NCBI GenBank assembly: GCA_013339895.1
Contig: JABACO010000010.1
Location: 5,515,585-5,579,584, forward strand
Source of the DNA: Ephydatia muelleri
Taxonomy: Eukaryota; Porifera; Demospongiae; Spongillida; Spongillidae
Length of the DNA stretch: 64,000 nucleotides
Reading direction: 5' to 3'
How positions within the stretch are numbered: the first letter of the stretch is position 1; the number at the start of each line of letters is the position of its first letter. The translations under genes and the position numbers were made by a program. Below, piece by piece: positions 23,560 through 35,827 of the stretch. Below the pieces are notes generated by a model that had not been told where the DNA came from, made no database searches, and saw nothing but the letters and a program-made list of their open reading frames with translations.

Positions 23560-24245
23560 ATCTGTTATGCAAAATTGCACATGTGGACACACATACATAT
23601 GGTACACCCTGTTATTACATTGTCAAATTATTATTAGTAGTAGTATTTATCTATTATCAGTCATTACACCAAACCAGATGTGCAGACAGAATTGTCACAA
23701 AAATATGTGATATTAAATACAAAAATACTTGTGAGTAATAATGTATTTTCCCATGTCATTTTACTAGGGTGTGGTCTAAATAGAATCAAAATGGGATTTT
23801 AATACACTGTTACTGCACACGCTAGGCCTACTTGACCTTCACTCTCAACACAAAATGGCATGCAGGATAATAAACAAGCTTGCATGCTGCTTGTATCAAA
23901 AGCTGCATAAATACATCGGTCCATGGTGCACATGCTAGTAGGCCCACATGAACACTGCACGTAACCGGTAAGCCTTCATAAGCCCAGCGAGATTACACGC
24001 ATGTATACGGTAATTACTTGTACGTTGAAAAAGCAACGCGTAGGCCTACAAATGCACTGCACTAGACAAGTCTAGAAATCCATACCAACGCACGGCCATT
24101 TCCAGCCTATGTTAGACTTGTTTTACTGGTAAGTTGTGTGTGTGCATAACTTTCGGCTTTAAAGTCGAATCCAACTACGAAGTAACTGCAATGTCCACTG
24201 CATGATATAGGCTACTACCTACAGTACTTTACCTAACACGAACAG
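23560..24245. other. no gene recognised; contains a 27-28-bp sequence also present at 19.73 kb
   Basis: GTAACTGCAATGTCCACTGC and the following CATGATATA occur both at 24,183-24,209 and at 19,733-19,759. No exon was recognised. Confidence 0.5.
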
Positions 24246-24446
24246 TTTACAGAGAGCGGGATAGGATGGCTCAGGAATTCGCTCTCACAAGGGCCAAACT
24301 GAGTCTTCCAAAGATTTCGTTGCTCACGAGTGATTTGGGACATCCCTGCCTAGTGGACAAACGGGTGGCAAGTCTTGACAAAGCTTGAATAACCTAAGTA
24401 CCCCAACATCCGTACGTCTCCACCACAAGAGGGATACATGCCCAGC

Positions 24447-25531
24447 CTAGATCCCTACACCTTCGTCATTTACTCGGTGCTTGCGGATCTGAACAGTCAA
24501 GGCAGCTGAACCTGCTGTCACACACGCTTCTTTAAAAATTTGTGCATTTAACATTGATGTGACAGACAGGTCAAAAGCTGCTGGCTTACCCAGGACCCAC
24601 TTTGGAACTAGAACATCAGCTGGACGAGTACGATCCCTAGACCACCCACCCATCTCTAGTTGTGGAGCAAGACACGCAGAGTGACAAAAATCATTGAAGA
24701 TGTCTCTCAACCTGTTGTGACGTGAGACAACATCACCCCCCAACTTGCAACACAGAGCATGATGGCCATAAGCATCCAAGGCAGCATTACATTGAGAGCA
24801 ACTTTGACCTTGAGCAACTGGGATACCGAGCCACCATTTTATTGCCACCTGAAATTCAGAAGGCTCCAAGTGAAGGTCCATGCTTGGGGATGGAGTAACT
24901 GATAGCCAAGCTGAGGCATGGGGTGATGAAATGGATAGTAGACAAGCCCTATCGATTGGAGTGGAGTTATCAAATAGTTTCTTGAACTGACAATCCTCAA
25001 TTTTGTTTGACAGGAACTTCTGAGTGAGTGTGGAACAGCTGTTGTCAATAGAATTGGGAGTGAGTCAGGTGGATCAACAAGGTTTTTATAAAGGTCTATA
25101 GAGTGGTGCAAGTACCTACAAACCTCATAAGATAAGCCTGAACTGACAGCTGAGGCTAAATATGCAGCAGGAGAGTGGTAGGAGACATGACGCAAGCCTA
25201 GACCACCCCAACTTAGATTAAGTTGTGCTTGCTGCCACGTGAAGTCAGGAGTGTCTACTGCAGTACACTCTGCAAAACACTGCCGCACCTCATCATCAAA
25301 CAGACTGAGGGCATCACCAGCTAAAAAAGGTGGGATAGTTCTGGCCAAGTGTATCAGTCTACAAAACCCTCCACATTGACGAAGTAGAAGCATGGCTACA
25401 TGAGGATCTGAAGAACCTACCTGGGCTAACTGCTGGAGCAACTTGGAAGCGTCAGTACGTTTTTGAGCAATATACTTGGCACAAAACAAAAAATCTCCTA
25501 TTGGAGCCCCTAGTATATCGAAATGAGGCAC
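24447..25531 (-). pseudogene. LINE copy A, thumb region, zinc knuckle and endonuclease domain
   Basis: The upstream frame (24,839-25,531) has the thumb-like LLLRQCGGFCRLIHLART and LSWGGLGLRHVSYHSPAAY. The downstream frame (24,447-24,881) has CSQCNAALDAYGHHALCC, RHNRLRDIFNDFC, RTRPADVLVPKW and PAAFDLSVTS. The Cys-Cys-His-Cys cluster followed by R-H-N, P-A-D and F-D-L-S-V-T is the order seen in restriction-like endonucleases of LINEs. After 24,447 the family C-terminus (CRDLGWACIPLVVETYG) continues in another frame and ends near 24,250. Confidence 0.7.
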
Positions 25532-26771
25532 ATTGGATTTTTCATTTCATCTGGGAACCTACTTAGGTCATTGACGCTGAATAATTCGCATTTGGACAAA
25601 TTGATATGAAGACCGAGAGGAGGTCCCAAGTCTTTGATGATAGAAAGCACGCGTAAAACAGCAGAGATGGGACCAGCCACAACACCATCATCTATATACC
25701 ACCTATGAAACAGCAGAGAGGCACACTCACTGTCAGTAGCAGTGGCACACACTTACCTGATGCAAAACCAGACAGAAAAACAGAGGGCCCAAGGGATCTC
25801 CCTGCTGGACACCAGACTCAGATGTAATGGAATCGAGAGTGTGCCATAGTATAGGGTATTGCCCATAACACCAGGTAGACCATGACAACAGTTCTGGGAA
25901 ATGGAGATTAACAGCATTCAGCACTGCCTGTCTAGACACCAGCGTTACGTAAATCAATTTTCATAACAGCAAAATCCCCATCGAGCCAATGATCATCCAC
26001 ACAACTTCTCAGGACATGAATGATTTTTTCTGCTTCTGAAGGGCATGCCACCCCCAGCTGGAAATGGGAAAAGAATTCAGAAGCCTTGTTCTTAACTATA
26101 GCACAAATACACTTGCTAGCCAGTCGCCTTAAAGTTTCGCCAACGGCAATTGGGCGAACATCGAGGGGACAATTTGGCTTGTTCTTCTCCAAGGCCACAA
26201 GACTAACACCAGCCATAATCTTTGCCACTGAAACAGGAACCTTACCTGAGAGGAGTAGATTTACTATATCACTGAGGGCTGCACAAATTGAAGACTGCAT
26301 TGGGATGCCAACTATCTCAATCAAATGCTGAATGCGAAATCCTGATGGACCGCAAGCTGTGCCTTTTGGAAAAGAATGCAAGACTGCTTTCAAGTCAAAA
26401 TCTGGAGGGAGGAGAAGTGGTGCTGAAGGTGTTGAAGGTGGAGATGGAAGAGGACTCTTTGGATGCTTAGAAACTAGTAAATTCCAAGTGGCTTGATTGT
26501 TTGGAGCCAATCCTGAGGAAAGGAGGGCCTGACAAGCTTTTGAAAAGAGTCCCTCTCTAGCATAGGAGATGGCAGTTTGAATTCCTGAATTTCTACTGAC
26601 AGGAGGAGAAGCACGTTTAGAAGATTGTTGATTTGAAGCCATGTTCCATAGCACATCAAAATGGCCTTTAGACCATAGGTCACACAAATCTCTAATTGGA
26701 CGAGGTTTGTGGTGACGTCCACAACGCTTAGGAGCAAACAGTATGCACTTTGACAGCATGAAGACTTTCAA
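25510..26771 (-). pseudogene. LINE copy A, reverse transcriptase region
   Basis: Polymerase blocks in order: KGTACGPSGFRIQHL (fingers), VRPIAVGETLRRLASKCI, FQLGVACPSEAEKIIHV, then SGVQQGDPLGPLFFCLVLHQ, the catalytic YIDDGVVAG and LGLHINLSKCELFS. These match RT blocks of non-LTR elements. The Tyr-Ile-Asp-Asp catalytic pair is kept. At least two frame changes interrupt the region. Confidence 0.75.
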
Positions 26772-26806
26772 CCATGCCTCCTGGGTATTCTCAAATGCAG
26801 CAGCTC

Positions 26807-27687
26807 TTAGGGAAGAAGATAATACAAGAGCAACAGCTTGTCTGTCCTTGGCAGGATATGCCTCACTGTGCGAACTCTGAGTTCACAGATAGCTTCAAAG
26901 GTTGGTAGGGGACCAGGCATAGCACCTGTTGTGCTGGATGGAGACAAAGCTGACAAGGAAACGCTGTTTGTAACCAAAGGACATTTTAACTGATGAGAAG
27001 GAAGACGTGAATTTGCTACCAGGCCTCGGCAACGAGGGCAAATGAATAAATTTTGTTCCTGAAGCCAAGAGTCTGGGACAGCACCTGGGAAGAAACCCTG
27101 GGCATGTGAGGTCATATGCTGACGCCACATAGAAGGTGCAATACGCTCTGTGCAACCTCGAACTAAGCACGGTTTTCTATGCACTAAGTGGTTACTAAAC
27201 ACAGGAACCTCAGGCGATGGATCAAGAGTTGATTGTGACGGTACCTCAGGGCTGCCTAACAAATCCATTGCATAAATCAGAAGAGAGACTGCTCTCGCCG
27301 TCTTTTGAAAGGGACAGCTGTATTATTAGATTCATTGGAAACCGCTGCCACAGATTCGTGGGAAACCTCAGAACCTAATTCATGAGGAGGAACCTCGAGC
27401 GTCGTCACTGCAGGCAAAGTCGCGTCGTTACGTGGCAAATTGTCCAAAGTCGTTTCTGCTAAGGTGATACCCGAAATCGGCTTGGAATTAGCACAGCGAT
27501 TTCGCTTCATCGGGAGGCAGCAAGAACAAACACGCTTTGATTTAACACAAATGCAAGACTTACACAGGGCATTGTCCCCGTTGCATGAACAACACCTCTT
27601 GACGCGTCCCAGCGAAGTGCTTTCGAAACCACCGTCACTAACGGCAGCCATTTTGTCTTTTTCAATAACATCATTTCCGTAATTCAT
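26807..27687 (-). pseudogene. LINE copy A, N-terminal zinc-binding region
   Basis: Two frames (27,277-27,687 and 26,807-27,268). The first has a dense Cys cluster at residues about 32-65 (CCSCNGDNALCKSCICV, CSCCLPMKRNRC). The second has CLVRGCTERIAPSMWRQHMTSH and CPRCRGLV...LPSHQLKC, that is, two C2H2-like fingers as found before the polymerase in R2/NeSL-type LINEs. The two frames are offset, so they are either separate ORFs or split by one frame change. The second frame runs out near 26,807 while the family sequence (LRAAAFENTQEAWLKVFML) continues in another frame. Confidence 0.6.
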
Positions 27688-27719
27688 TGTTTCCTTACTT
27701 TGTACTCATTTGGTGTATA

Positions 27720-29495
27720 CAAACCCTACAGCTACAACAATTATTATTATTATATATTTTTAAGATTATTATTTTAATATTGAATACAGTTACAGCAGGA
27801 TAAATGGACAAACACAATGACATTATTTCAATAATAATGATAACTAACTTACATTAGATGCCGCTAACAAACCTACAGTTCTACTAACCTATCCGGACAT
27901 ATTCTCTCCCCATGATGGCCCTAGCCACTGACCTCACCAGTGACATGTTGAGGTGGCCATAGATGTCACCCAGCATTTTGGGTTTGGGAATGGCCTGGCC
28001 GATGGCAAGTAGAGAGGCGAGACGGGAAAAACACTCTGAGCCTCCATCCTCCAGTTACCGTATGCTTCTACGGCTAGGGGGAAACATGTCCACCCCAACT
28101 CCTGGCATCTGGTGTCATTGGCCACATGCTTTCTAAGTTCAGCAGCATAGGCTGCTCCCACAGATGTACTGGCATTGTTCAGGGTTACTGGTGTAAGGGG
28201 TGAAGCAACAGTAACGTCAAAGGCCGCAGCTTTCCTCTGTCCCATCCCTGAACAAGGACATCCACAGGGCGAGAGTTAACATGGTCCCTAGCTAAGCCAT
28301 ACCCCACTTCAACCCTCACAGAAAGATGGGCCCGGCGACAAAAGTTAGCAAAGATATCCCGCAAGTGATTGTGCCTTGCAACCACATCACCACCATGTCT
28401 GCAGGAGGCTGCATGATGACCTAAAGGGTCAAGGGCAATATCAGGACAATGTGGACACAGGGAACCTCCAGAGGTGTCAAGACCCAACCACGATCTAAGT
28501 GCTATCTGACATTCAGCAGAGTTAAGGTGCAGATCCAGACCAGTAGAAGAGATGACTGAAATCCAAAAACCCGCATGAGGGGCAGAAACAGAAAGGATCC
28601 GAGCCTTATTCACTGGGGAGGAGGAAGATAGCAGTGATTGGAAAGCATGCATATCCAGCTTCTTAGACAGAGCTCTTTGTGGAGGCAGGTTGACCAGAAC
28701 CTCCTCGGCTGTGATTGACTCATCAGGGGGAACCTGAGTATTGAAGCAGGTCACAGCCTGAAGCATGTGTATGTTATCAGCACTACCAAATCCTGATGAA
28801 GCAAGGGAAGCTATAAACGCAGCAGAACAGTGCAAAGCAAGGGACCGAAAGCCAAGCCCACCAAAACTTTGACTGAGTGTTGTGCTTGCTGCCAATTTGG
28901 GTCAGGGACGTCCACTGCAATGCAGGAGGTGAAGCATAGCCTTACCTCCTCATCAAAGAGCTTAAGATAGTCAGCACAATGGCTTGGAGGAGTGGCTCTG
29001 GCTAGATGTACTAACTTACAGTAACTTCCACACATACGAAGAAGCGAAAAGGCCACGTGAAGGTCAACTGTAGAGACATCGACAAGAGCCTTAAGCAAGA
29101 TCTTGGGCATTGCACATTTCTCAGCAATGAAGCGAGAACAGTGGAATAAATCTCCAATTGGGGCCCCTAGGATGTCCAGGTTGGGAAGGAGAGATGACTT
29201 CACCACTGCATGAAATAGTGAGTTACCACTCCTACTGAAAAGTTCACACTTGGAAAAATTGATGTAAAGCCCCAAGTGAGGACCAGGTCTTCTATGAGGT
29301 GCAGAGCACGTATTACTGCAGACCTCTCCCCTGCTAGAACCCCATCATCAAGATACCAAGCTTCCAGAAGCAGTTGGAGACAATCATCATCTGCATCAAT
29401 ACTGGTAACAAGCTTATGAAGAACCAAGGCGAACAGCATTGGGCCCAGTGGATCACCTTGATGGACACCAGTCTGGGAACTTATCTGGCCCATAG
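27720..29495 (-). mobile_element. LINE with restriction-like endonuclease, 5'-truncated (copy B)
   Basis: The same family as copy A but a different copy. It starts inside the polymerase (SSQTGVHQGDPLGPMLFALV, WYLDDGVLAG, LYINFSKCELFS) and runs through the thumb region, knuckle (CPHCPDIALDPLGHHAASC), RHNHLRDIF, SRPVDVLVQGW and FDVTVASPL to a terminal RSVARAIMGRE near 27,900. Frame changes occur near 29,240, 28,850, 28,220 and 27,960. The 3' untranslated part (27,720-27,895) ends in an AAT-rich stretch. It lies directly upstream of copy A in the same orientation. Confidence 0.75.
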
Positions 29496-29499
29496 GGTG

Positions 29500-30100
29500 C
29501 ATGTGTGTATATATGCATCGAGTTGCTTACACTTCTTTGCAATATAGATATTGAATTGAATTTTAGCAGCAATGATTTAATTATAATCCTCCTACACTTG
29601 ATCAGCCTTCTATTATAATTTGCAATTGTGCGTATGCACAAAGCTGATGAAGCAAAGTGACTATATTTGTCCATGCATGATCACCATCAGATTTATAAAC
29701 ACTGGAGAATATTCACCAGCATCTACATGTACTTCACTATGGTTACTAAAATCAGGTGATGTTGTTTGTGGCTCAGCTAAATGGAATATGATACAGACAA
29801 ATGCTGTTTTGCTTATGCAGTTCATGCTATAGTTGCTCTCTGCCCATCCCCAGATGGACCAGTAGCCATATCTTGGTGCTCTTATTGAAATAGCTTGTAA
29901 ATGCACCACATTTTAACCACCAGGCTATCTGCAATCTTCAGATCATAGGCCTTGGTAGACCTCAGGAGTCGTGGTGTTGATTACTTGTATGTGTTACTTA
30001 TTTTGCATGTCTAGAACATGCATGGTACAAGCTAATTGCTATTAATCGTTTCTGGAAGTGTGAGGGATTCATTCACAAGTGCTACTGAATCACTATTATA
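29500..30100. other. no gene recognised
   Basis: AT-rich sequence between LINE copy B and a short tandem repeat. Nothing supported. Confidence 0.4.
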
Positions 30101-30245
30101 CAGCCAGTACTGCAATATACCGCCAGTACTGTAAAATACAGCCAGTACTGTAAAATACAGCCAGTACTGTAAAATACAGCCAGTACTGTAAAATACAGCC
30201 AGTACTGTAAAATACAGCCAGTACTGTAATATACAGCCAGTACTG
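30101..30245 (+). repeat. 19-bp tandem repeat, about eight units
   Basis: The unit CCAGTACTGTAAAATACAG repeats almost perfectly. Each unit contains CAGTACTG, a perfect palindrome. The open frames reading Val-Phe-Tyr-Ser-Thr-Gly-Cys-Ile on the minus strand are repeat artefacts. Confidence 0.95.
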
Positions 30246-30259
30246 GGTAACCTGGATAA

Positions 30260-31200
30260 ACCAAAGTTGAGACACTTTGCTGCAACCCTGCATGTGACCA
30301 TCTTTAGCAGCAGAGACAACAGAATCACCAAGAAGTACTTGAGAGCCTGCAACAGATGGAAGTCAAGTGATATGTTATGCCAAGTATCCTGTATTTGGTT
30401 CTGTACCCTAAACACTTCAGTGACTCAGTAGGGTTCGAGGCTGCTATGGAGCATGCACATCTGTCATGGCCGTACCAGGTGGCTGTGAAGTACAGTCTCA
30501 TTGGTTTAGTTCACATGGGTTTCACACAAGTATTATACATGGGTGTCAAATGGAATGCCTTAACTGTAACTGTGTGCTGACTGCAGGTTTCTTGTGAGCA
30601 TCAGTGGCCTTCTGAACACTCTAACCCTTCCTGCACCTGGTTTGCTGAACTGCATGTACACAAACAGGTCATACAGAAAGTCTATCCTACGAGGCAGCAA
30701 GGTCAAATAGCTAGTTTTTAAAAAGCCATTGCTTAGAAATGTAGTAGCAATTCATTACAAAATACCACAAACAAAATGACAAAACGTTTTCAGTCACTAA
30801 CCATTAGCACAATGACTCATCATTATACTATTTGTGAAGCCCTTGCAAAAAACAGTTCTAACAACATAAACATAAACAACGAAAACATTGTCACTCACTT
30901 TGTCTTTGTGAACCTAGAGCGGCGTGTCATCTACAGTGTCTGTGTTCTTTTCCTGGCTATATTATAAATCGTTTCTGACTGTCATATTGCAAACGTTTGT
31001 TATACGACTACGACACTGTATATCATAGCGTAAAATCAAATATACGCAGCAATATAAGCTGTCTGCGTATTGAACATTAGAAGCAAATGCAATAAAGTCA
31101 GTCACGTGCGGTTTGTGGTACATTAGCAAAATGAATGTTACACGCTTTGGTGAACCGCGCACTATCGTAATTTCGGTTTTGACCTTCGGTAAAAACCAGT
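30260..31200. other. no supported gene
   Basis: Short frames without domains. Confidence 0.4.
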
Positions 31201-31204
31201 CCTC

Positions 31205-31205
31205 T

Positions 31206-31233
<28 letters not shown>
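31205..31233 (+). repeat. poly-C tract
   Basis: About 27 C interrupted only at its end, just upstream of the LTR element. Confidence 0.9.
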
Positions 31234-31236
<3 letters not shown>

Positions 31237-31625
31237 CCTTGCATCTGCTTGGTTATAAATCTTTTCGTCGCACATATAAGTGGTACAACGCCACACACAA
31301 TGGCCATACTTACCTCTAGTGATGGACTTGTTGGTGCCGTCGTTGTTTTAGTAATCGACCTAACCAAATGCGAAGAAAAAAACATTTCAGTGCCTCCGAG
31401 CATACTAACCAGCAGTTCGAATCGAAACGTTGCAGAAAAGCAAAATGCAGATATAGCAATGCCACTGCGTAACTTACCTCAGCAGAATCGGCCGCTTGTG
31501 ATAACCGGAGACCAACACCAATAAAGTGCATTGCACACAAATTGTGAGTCGCTTACCGTATACTAGGCTTGCCTTCAACAGGTTGATGGGGTTGATGAAC
31601 TGCATCACAAACGCATCTTCAAAAT

Positions 31626-31750
31626 TGTACTATTCTTATATGTCAACCGACCACTGCCAATCACACGATGCAACTGATTTCAACAGCTACCTCAAAACTC
31701 TCCCACACGCTACACAATTACAAGTTCTCACGTGATCAGATCACGTGTCA
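31626..31750 (-). repeat. LTR of element 1 (3' side)
   Basis: Begins TGACACGTGATCTGATCACG and ends in AGTACA on the minus strand, 125 bp, next to a purine-rich tract (GACAGGAGGGG). The same sequence recurs in part at 35,828. Confidence 0.7.
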
Positions 31751-34700
31751 CATTATTACAACCCCTCCTGTCAAAGAGCTACAAAGTCCTTGTAGCGTTG
31801 TGGCTTCCTCACAAGTCTTCCACTTGATGTCCTGACCTCTGCCCGTTGTCTGTTCTGGACTTCCACTTCCTGAGCTCGTTTGGGAACTTCTTCCAGTGTT
31901 GCAGGAGGCACACCTGGTTGTCCTTGCAGCCCACTGTTATCATCATCTGGCGTCTGATTGTTCACTTGTTCCTGTCCACTCTCTGAATCCACTTCCAAAT
32001 CTGATTCAGATTGATCTTCCAGATCATCAGCTCTGCGAGGTCGTAGATGCTTCCTGTTGCATCTGTAAACTTTGCCACTAGCTGACTTAACATGGTATGA
32101 TGCAGGTGCTTCTGCTGTGCCCAACACCTTAACAGGTTTCCACTCGCCTTGGACCTGCATCCACGCATTTTCACCTTTTTGCAGAGGTATGAATGGTTTG
32201 GATCCTTCATCATAGTAGAGCTTCCGTTTCTGTTGTTCCTGTTGTAGGTGTGACTTCACACAATCAGGGTTAATTGTTCTGGGCTCCAGTTGAGTTGCCT
32301 TTACTGGGAGTGAGGTGCGCAGTCGTCTGCCCATAAGCCGTTGTGCAGGAGAGCCAATATCACCCACTCTTGTGTTCCTTAGCTCTAACAGGCTCAGGTA
32401 AGGGTCATGTCCATCCCTTTTCGACTTGTTCAACATTCGCTTAATAATCTGCACCGACTTTTCAGCTAGTCCATTAGATTGAGGGTGGTAAGGGCTAGAA
32501 GTGACATGGGCAAAACCCCATTCCTCAGCAAATTTGCCGTATTCCATTGCTGAAAATTGTGGACCATTATCGCTTCGTACTGACTTGGGAATCCCATGTC
32601 TGGCAAAAATGGACTTTGTGTGGATTATCACCATGCTGCTGGATGTGTTTGGTAGTCTGCAGAACTCAATGAACCTGGAGTAATAATCCACAATCAATTG
32701 ATAATCAGCACCATCCCACTGGAACAGGTCTGTAGCCACCATGTCCCAAGGTCCTTCAGGGATCTGTCCTTGTACCATTGGTTCCTTCTGGTTTGAATAC
32801 TGGTAGTTCTGACATGCATCACACTTTTCCACCATTTCTGTGATTTCCTTGTTCATGCCGGGCCAAAACACAACTTCTCTGGCTCGTTGAGTGCACTTGG
32901 TGATGCCCATGTGACCCATGTGGATACGCTGCAGGATGTCCTGTTGCAGACATGATGGTATGATAAGCCTCTCTCCCTTTAGCAAAACTCCATTTGCTTC
33001 GGATAGTTCATCCCTAAAATTCCAGTACGGTCGCACCTCCTCTGGAATCTGTGACTGGCTGTCTGGCCAACCATTCAAGATCATTCTCTTCAGGATGCGT
33101 AAGGATTTATCATTCTTTGTTCCATCCCTTATTTCTTGCATTCTTTTGTCAGTAGCTGGAATGTTACAATAACCAGATTAATAGCACAGGTCAACTCTTC
33201 TTCCATCCGATCTGAACCACAGTCTGGTATATACGCTCTCGAAAGTGTGTCTGCTATGTTCAAATCCTTTCCTGGTTTGTATCGCAAACTGAAGTCATAT
33301 TTCTGGAGACGAAGTAGCATACATTGTAGTCTTGGTGGGGCATGACATAGTGCTTTCTGAGTGATTGCCTCCAGAGGTTTGTGGTCCGATTCCACATCAA
33401 CTGTTTTGCCATATGTGTACTGGTGAAATCGTTCCAGTGCAAAGACAACTGCTAACAGTTCTTTCTCTATTTGCGCATATCTTGTCTCACTACTTGTGAG
33501 TGCGCGAGATACATAGGCAATGGGCCGTCCTTCCTGTAGCAGCACTGCACCAAGGCCTGACTGTGACGCATCGCAGCTAACTGTGACCTTTTTTTGCACA
33601 TCAAAGAAAGCAAGTACAGGAGCAGTTGATAGTCGTGTCTTGATCGCCTCAAATGCTGCTTCCTGTTCAAATTCCCAGATAAATTGTGTGTCCTGTTTAA
33701 GAAGCTCACGAATAGGTTGGGTAATCATTGACATGTCTGGAACAAATTTTGCCACGTAGTTGAGAGTTCCTAGTATTCGTTCCACACCCTTCCGGGGAGG
33801 TGGCATCTGCTTATGGCTTTCACTCGATCCTTGTCCAGAGATATGCCTGCTGCACTTATGATGTGGCCTAAGTAGGTGACTTGGGGTGCACCAAATTTAC
33901 ACTTCTCCATGTTCAGAGTGAGAGAGTTTTGAGGTAGCTGTTGAAATCAGTGTGCATCGTGTGATTGGCAGTGGTCGGTTGACATATAAGAATAGTACAT
34001 GGTGTCAGAAGTGGGATGTATGTCCTGACACCTTTGGAGTACTGCTTTCAGTCTTTTGTGGTGCTCTTCTTCTGTTTTACCCCATACCAGTATGTCATCA
34101 ATGTCTGTCTCGACACACTCCAAATCACCAAAGTTCTGTGTCATACGTTTCTGGAAGATTTCCTGTGCCGACTTGATGCCAAAAGGCATCCGTGTGAAGC
34201 AGTACCGGCCAAAAGGACTGTTAAATGTTGTTAATTGTTGACTTTCATCATCAAGAGGAATTTGCCAATAGCCATGATTTGCGTCTAGCTTGGAGAATAT
34301 TCTGGCTCCAGACAGACGAGTGGCAATGTCCTCCAAAGTCGGCAGTTGAAAGTGTTCTCTCAGGATGGCTTTATTCAATGGTCTTGGGTCCAGGCAGATG
34401 CGAAGCTTCTTGCTTTTGGGTTTTTCTACCACTACCAGGGAATTCACCCAGTCTGTGGGCTCCTCCACTTTCTTGATGACTCCTAAAGATTCCATGTCAT
34501 CCAGTTCGTGTTTCAACCTGTCCCTAATTGCTACTGGTTGGTTTCTTGGAGGACTAATTACTGGTGTCACTTCTGGATCCACTTTGATGTGGTAAGATTT
34601 GCTTAAGCATCCTAACCCCTCAAACACCTTGCTATATTGACTGAGGATACTTTGACAGCCAACGTTCATTATCACCTTAATGACATGAAGATCCTGGGAT

Positions 34701-35827
34701 GCTTTCAGCCCCAAAATTGGACTCTGATTGGTCCTCACTATGTAGAACTCCAACGGGTGACCCTGTACTATCAGCTCACATCGTCCTACTACTGATAGTG
34801 CATCCCCAGTGTAGCCTATGAGCCTAATCTTTGCAGTGTCAAGGTGAGGTCTTTTACTCATCTGTTTGAAGATGTACAAGGGCAGTACATTCACTTGTGA
34901 ACCCGTATCGATTTTGAACTTGATACGAACTCCGTTTACTTGGAATGTACTGAAGCATTCGTTATTGCTGACCACCACACCATTCTCCTTGATAGTCCCA
35001 ACCATGTATTGCTGTTTGCCATCGCTTAGTTCTTCATCTTTGCCAATGGTTGATACCTGTCCAGATCTACATAGTTTCGCAAAATGATTCATCCTGTGGC
35101 ATTTATGATATTTCCTTCCACGCGCTGGACAACTATCCCTGCCATGCTGGAGTCCACAGTTCCGACACCTGTCTATTTTCCCACGTGGTATGCTTGATCT
35201 TTCCTCTGAATCTGCAGGCGCTGGTTTGACTGTATGAACCTTGGGGTCTGCCTTCTCTTCACTCATGGACTCTAACTGTTTCTTGGACTCCTCAGTACTG
35301 CGACAGATGTTAATGGCTTTGTCCAGAGTGAGGTCGTGTTCCCGCAGTAGACGTTCCTTCACCCTATCTGAGTTTGTTCCACAGACGATCCTGTCACGGA
35401 TAAGGTCATCCTCGAGTAGCTTGAAATCACAGTCCTTTGCAATTAGTCTTAGAGCAGTAACAAACTGGTCAATGCTTTCCTCGGCTGCCTGCATCCGAGT
35501 ATTAAATTTGTATCTCTCCACTGTTACATTGCGTTTTGGTTTGCAGTAGCTTTCAAACTTCGCAAAAAGGATGTTTATCTTGTCTCGCTCCTCGGCTGTT
35601 AGGACAAAAGCGTTGAATATGTCCCGTCCCGCCTGACCGATAATATATAAAAACGCACTGCATTTTTCCTTTTCGGACTTGTCGGGCATACTTAGCTCAA
35701 TAAATAGTTCCATCGTCTGCCGCCACTGCCGCCATTTCTCCGCTACCGATGTGCCGTCCACTGTTGAGAAATCCATCTCGTTTGGAGGTTTGATACGTTC
35801 CATTTCAACATCCCACTTCTGACACCA

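Larger units (their letters stand above)
24249..27690 (-). mobile_element. LINE with restriction-like endonuclease, near full length (copy A)
   Basis: A minus-strand non-LTR retrotransposon of about 3.4 kb. In order it encodes a Cys-rich N-terminus, a CCHH-like zinc finger, a reverse transcriptase, a Cys-His knuckle and a PD-(D/E)xK-type endonuclease. This layout is that of the early-branching LINEs (R2, NeSL, R4 and related), which cut target DNA with a restriction-like enzyme instead of an APE endonuclease. Frame changes near 27,270, 26,790, 25,945, 25,740, 25,520 and 24,860, plus stops in the last 200 bases, make this copy inactive. No terminal repeats are present, as expected. Its 5' end lies only about 30 bases from the 3' end of copy B. 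Confidence 0.75.

Noticed and set aside
22708-23738. Many Cys/Val/Met- or His/Thr-rich frames on both strands
   Set aside because: Translation artefacts of TG/CA satellites.
30032-30415. Frames reading repeated YSTGCILQYWL
   Set aside because: Product of the 19-bp tandem repeat.
31113-31524. Possible first exons on either strand near GTAAGT-like sites
   Set aside because: Several donor-like sites but no consistent frame, domain or partner exon.
35241-35549. Plus-strand frames across the LTR element at 31.8-35.9 kb
   Set aside because: Shadows of minus-strand element genes.
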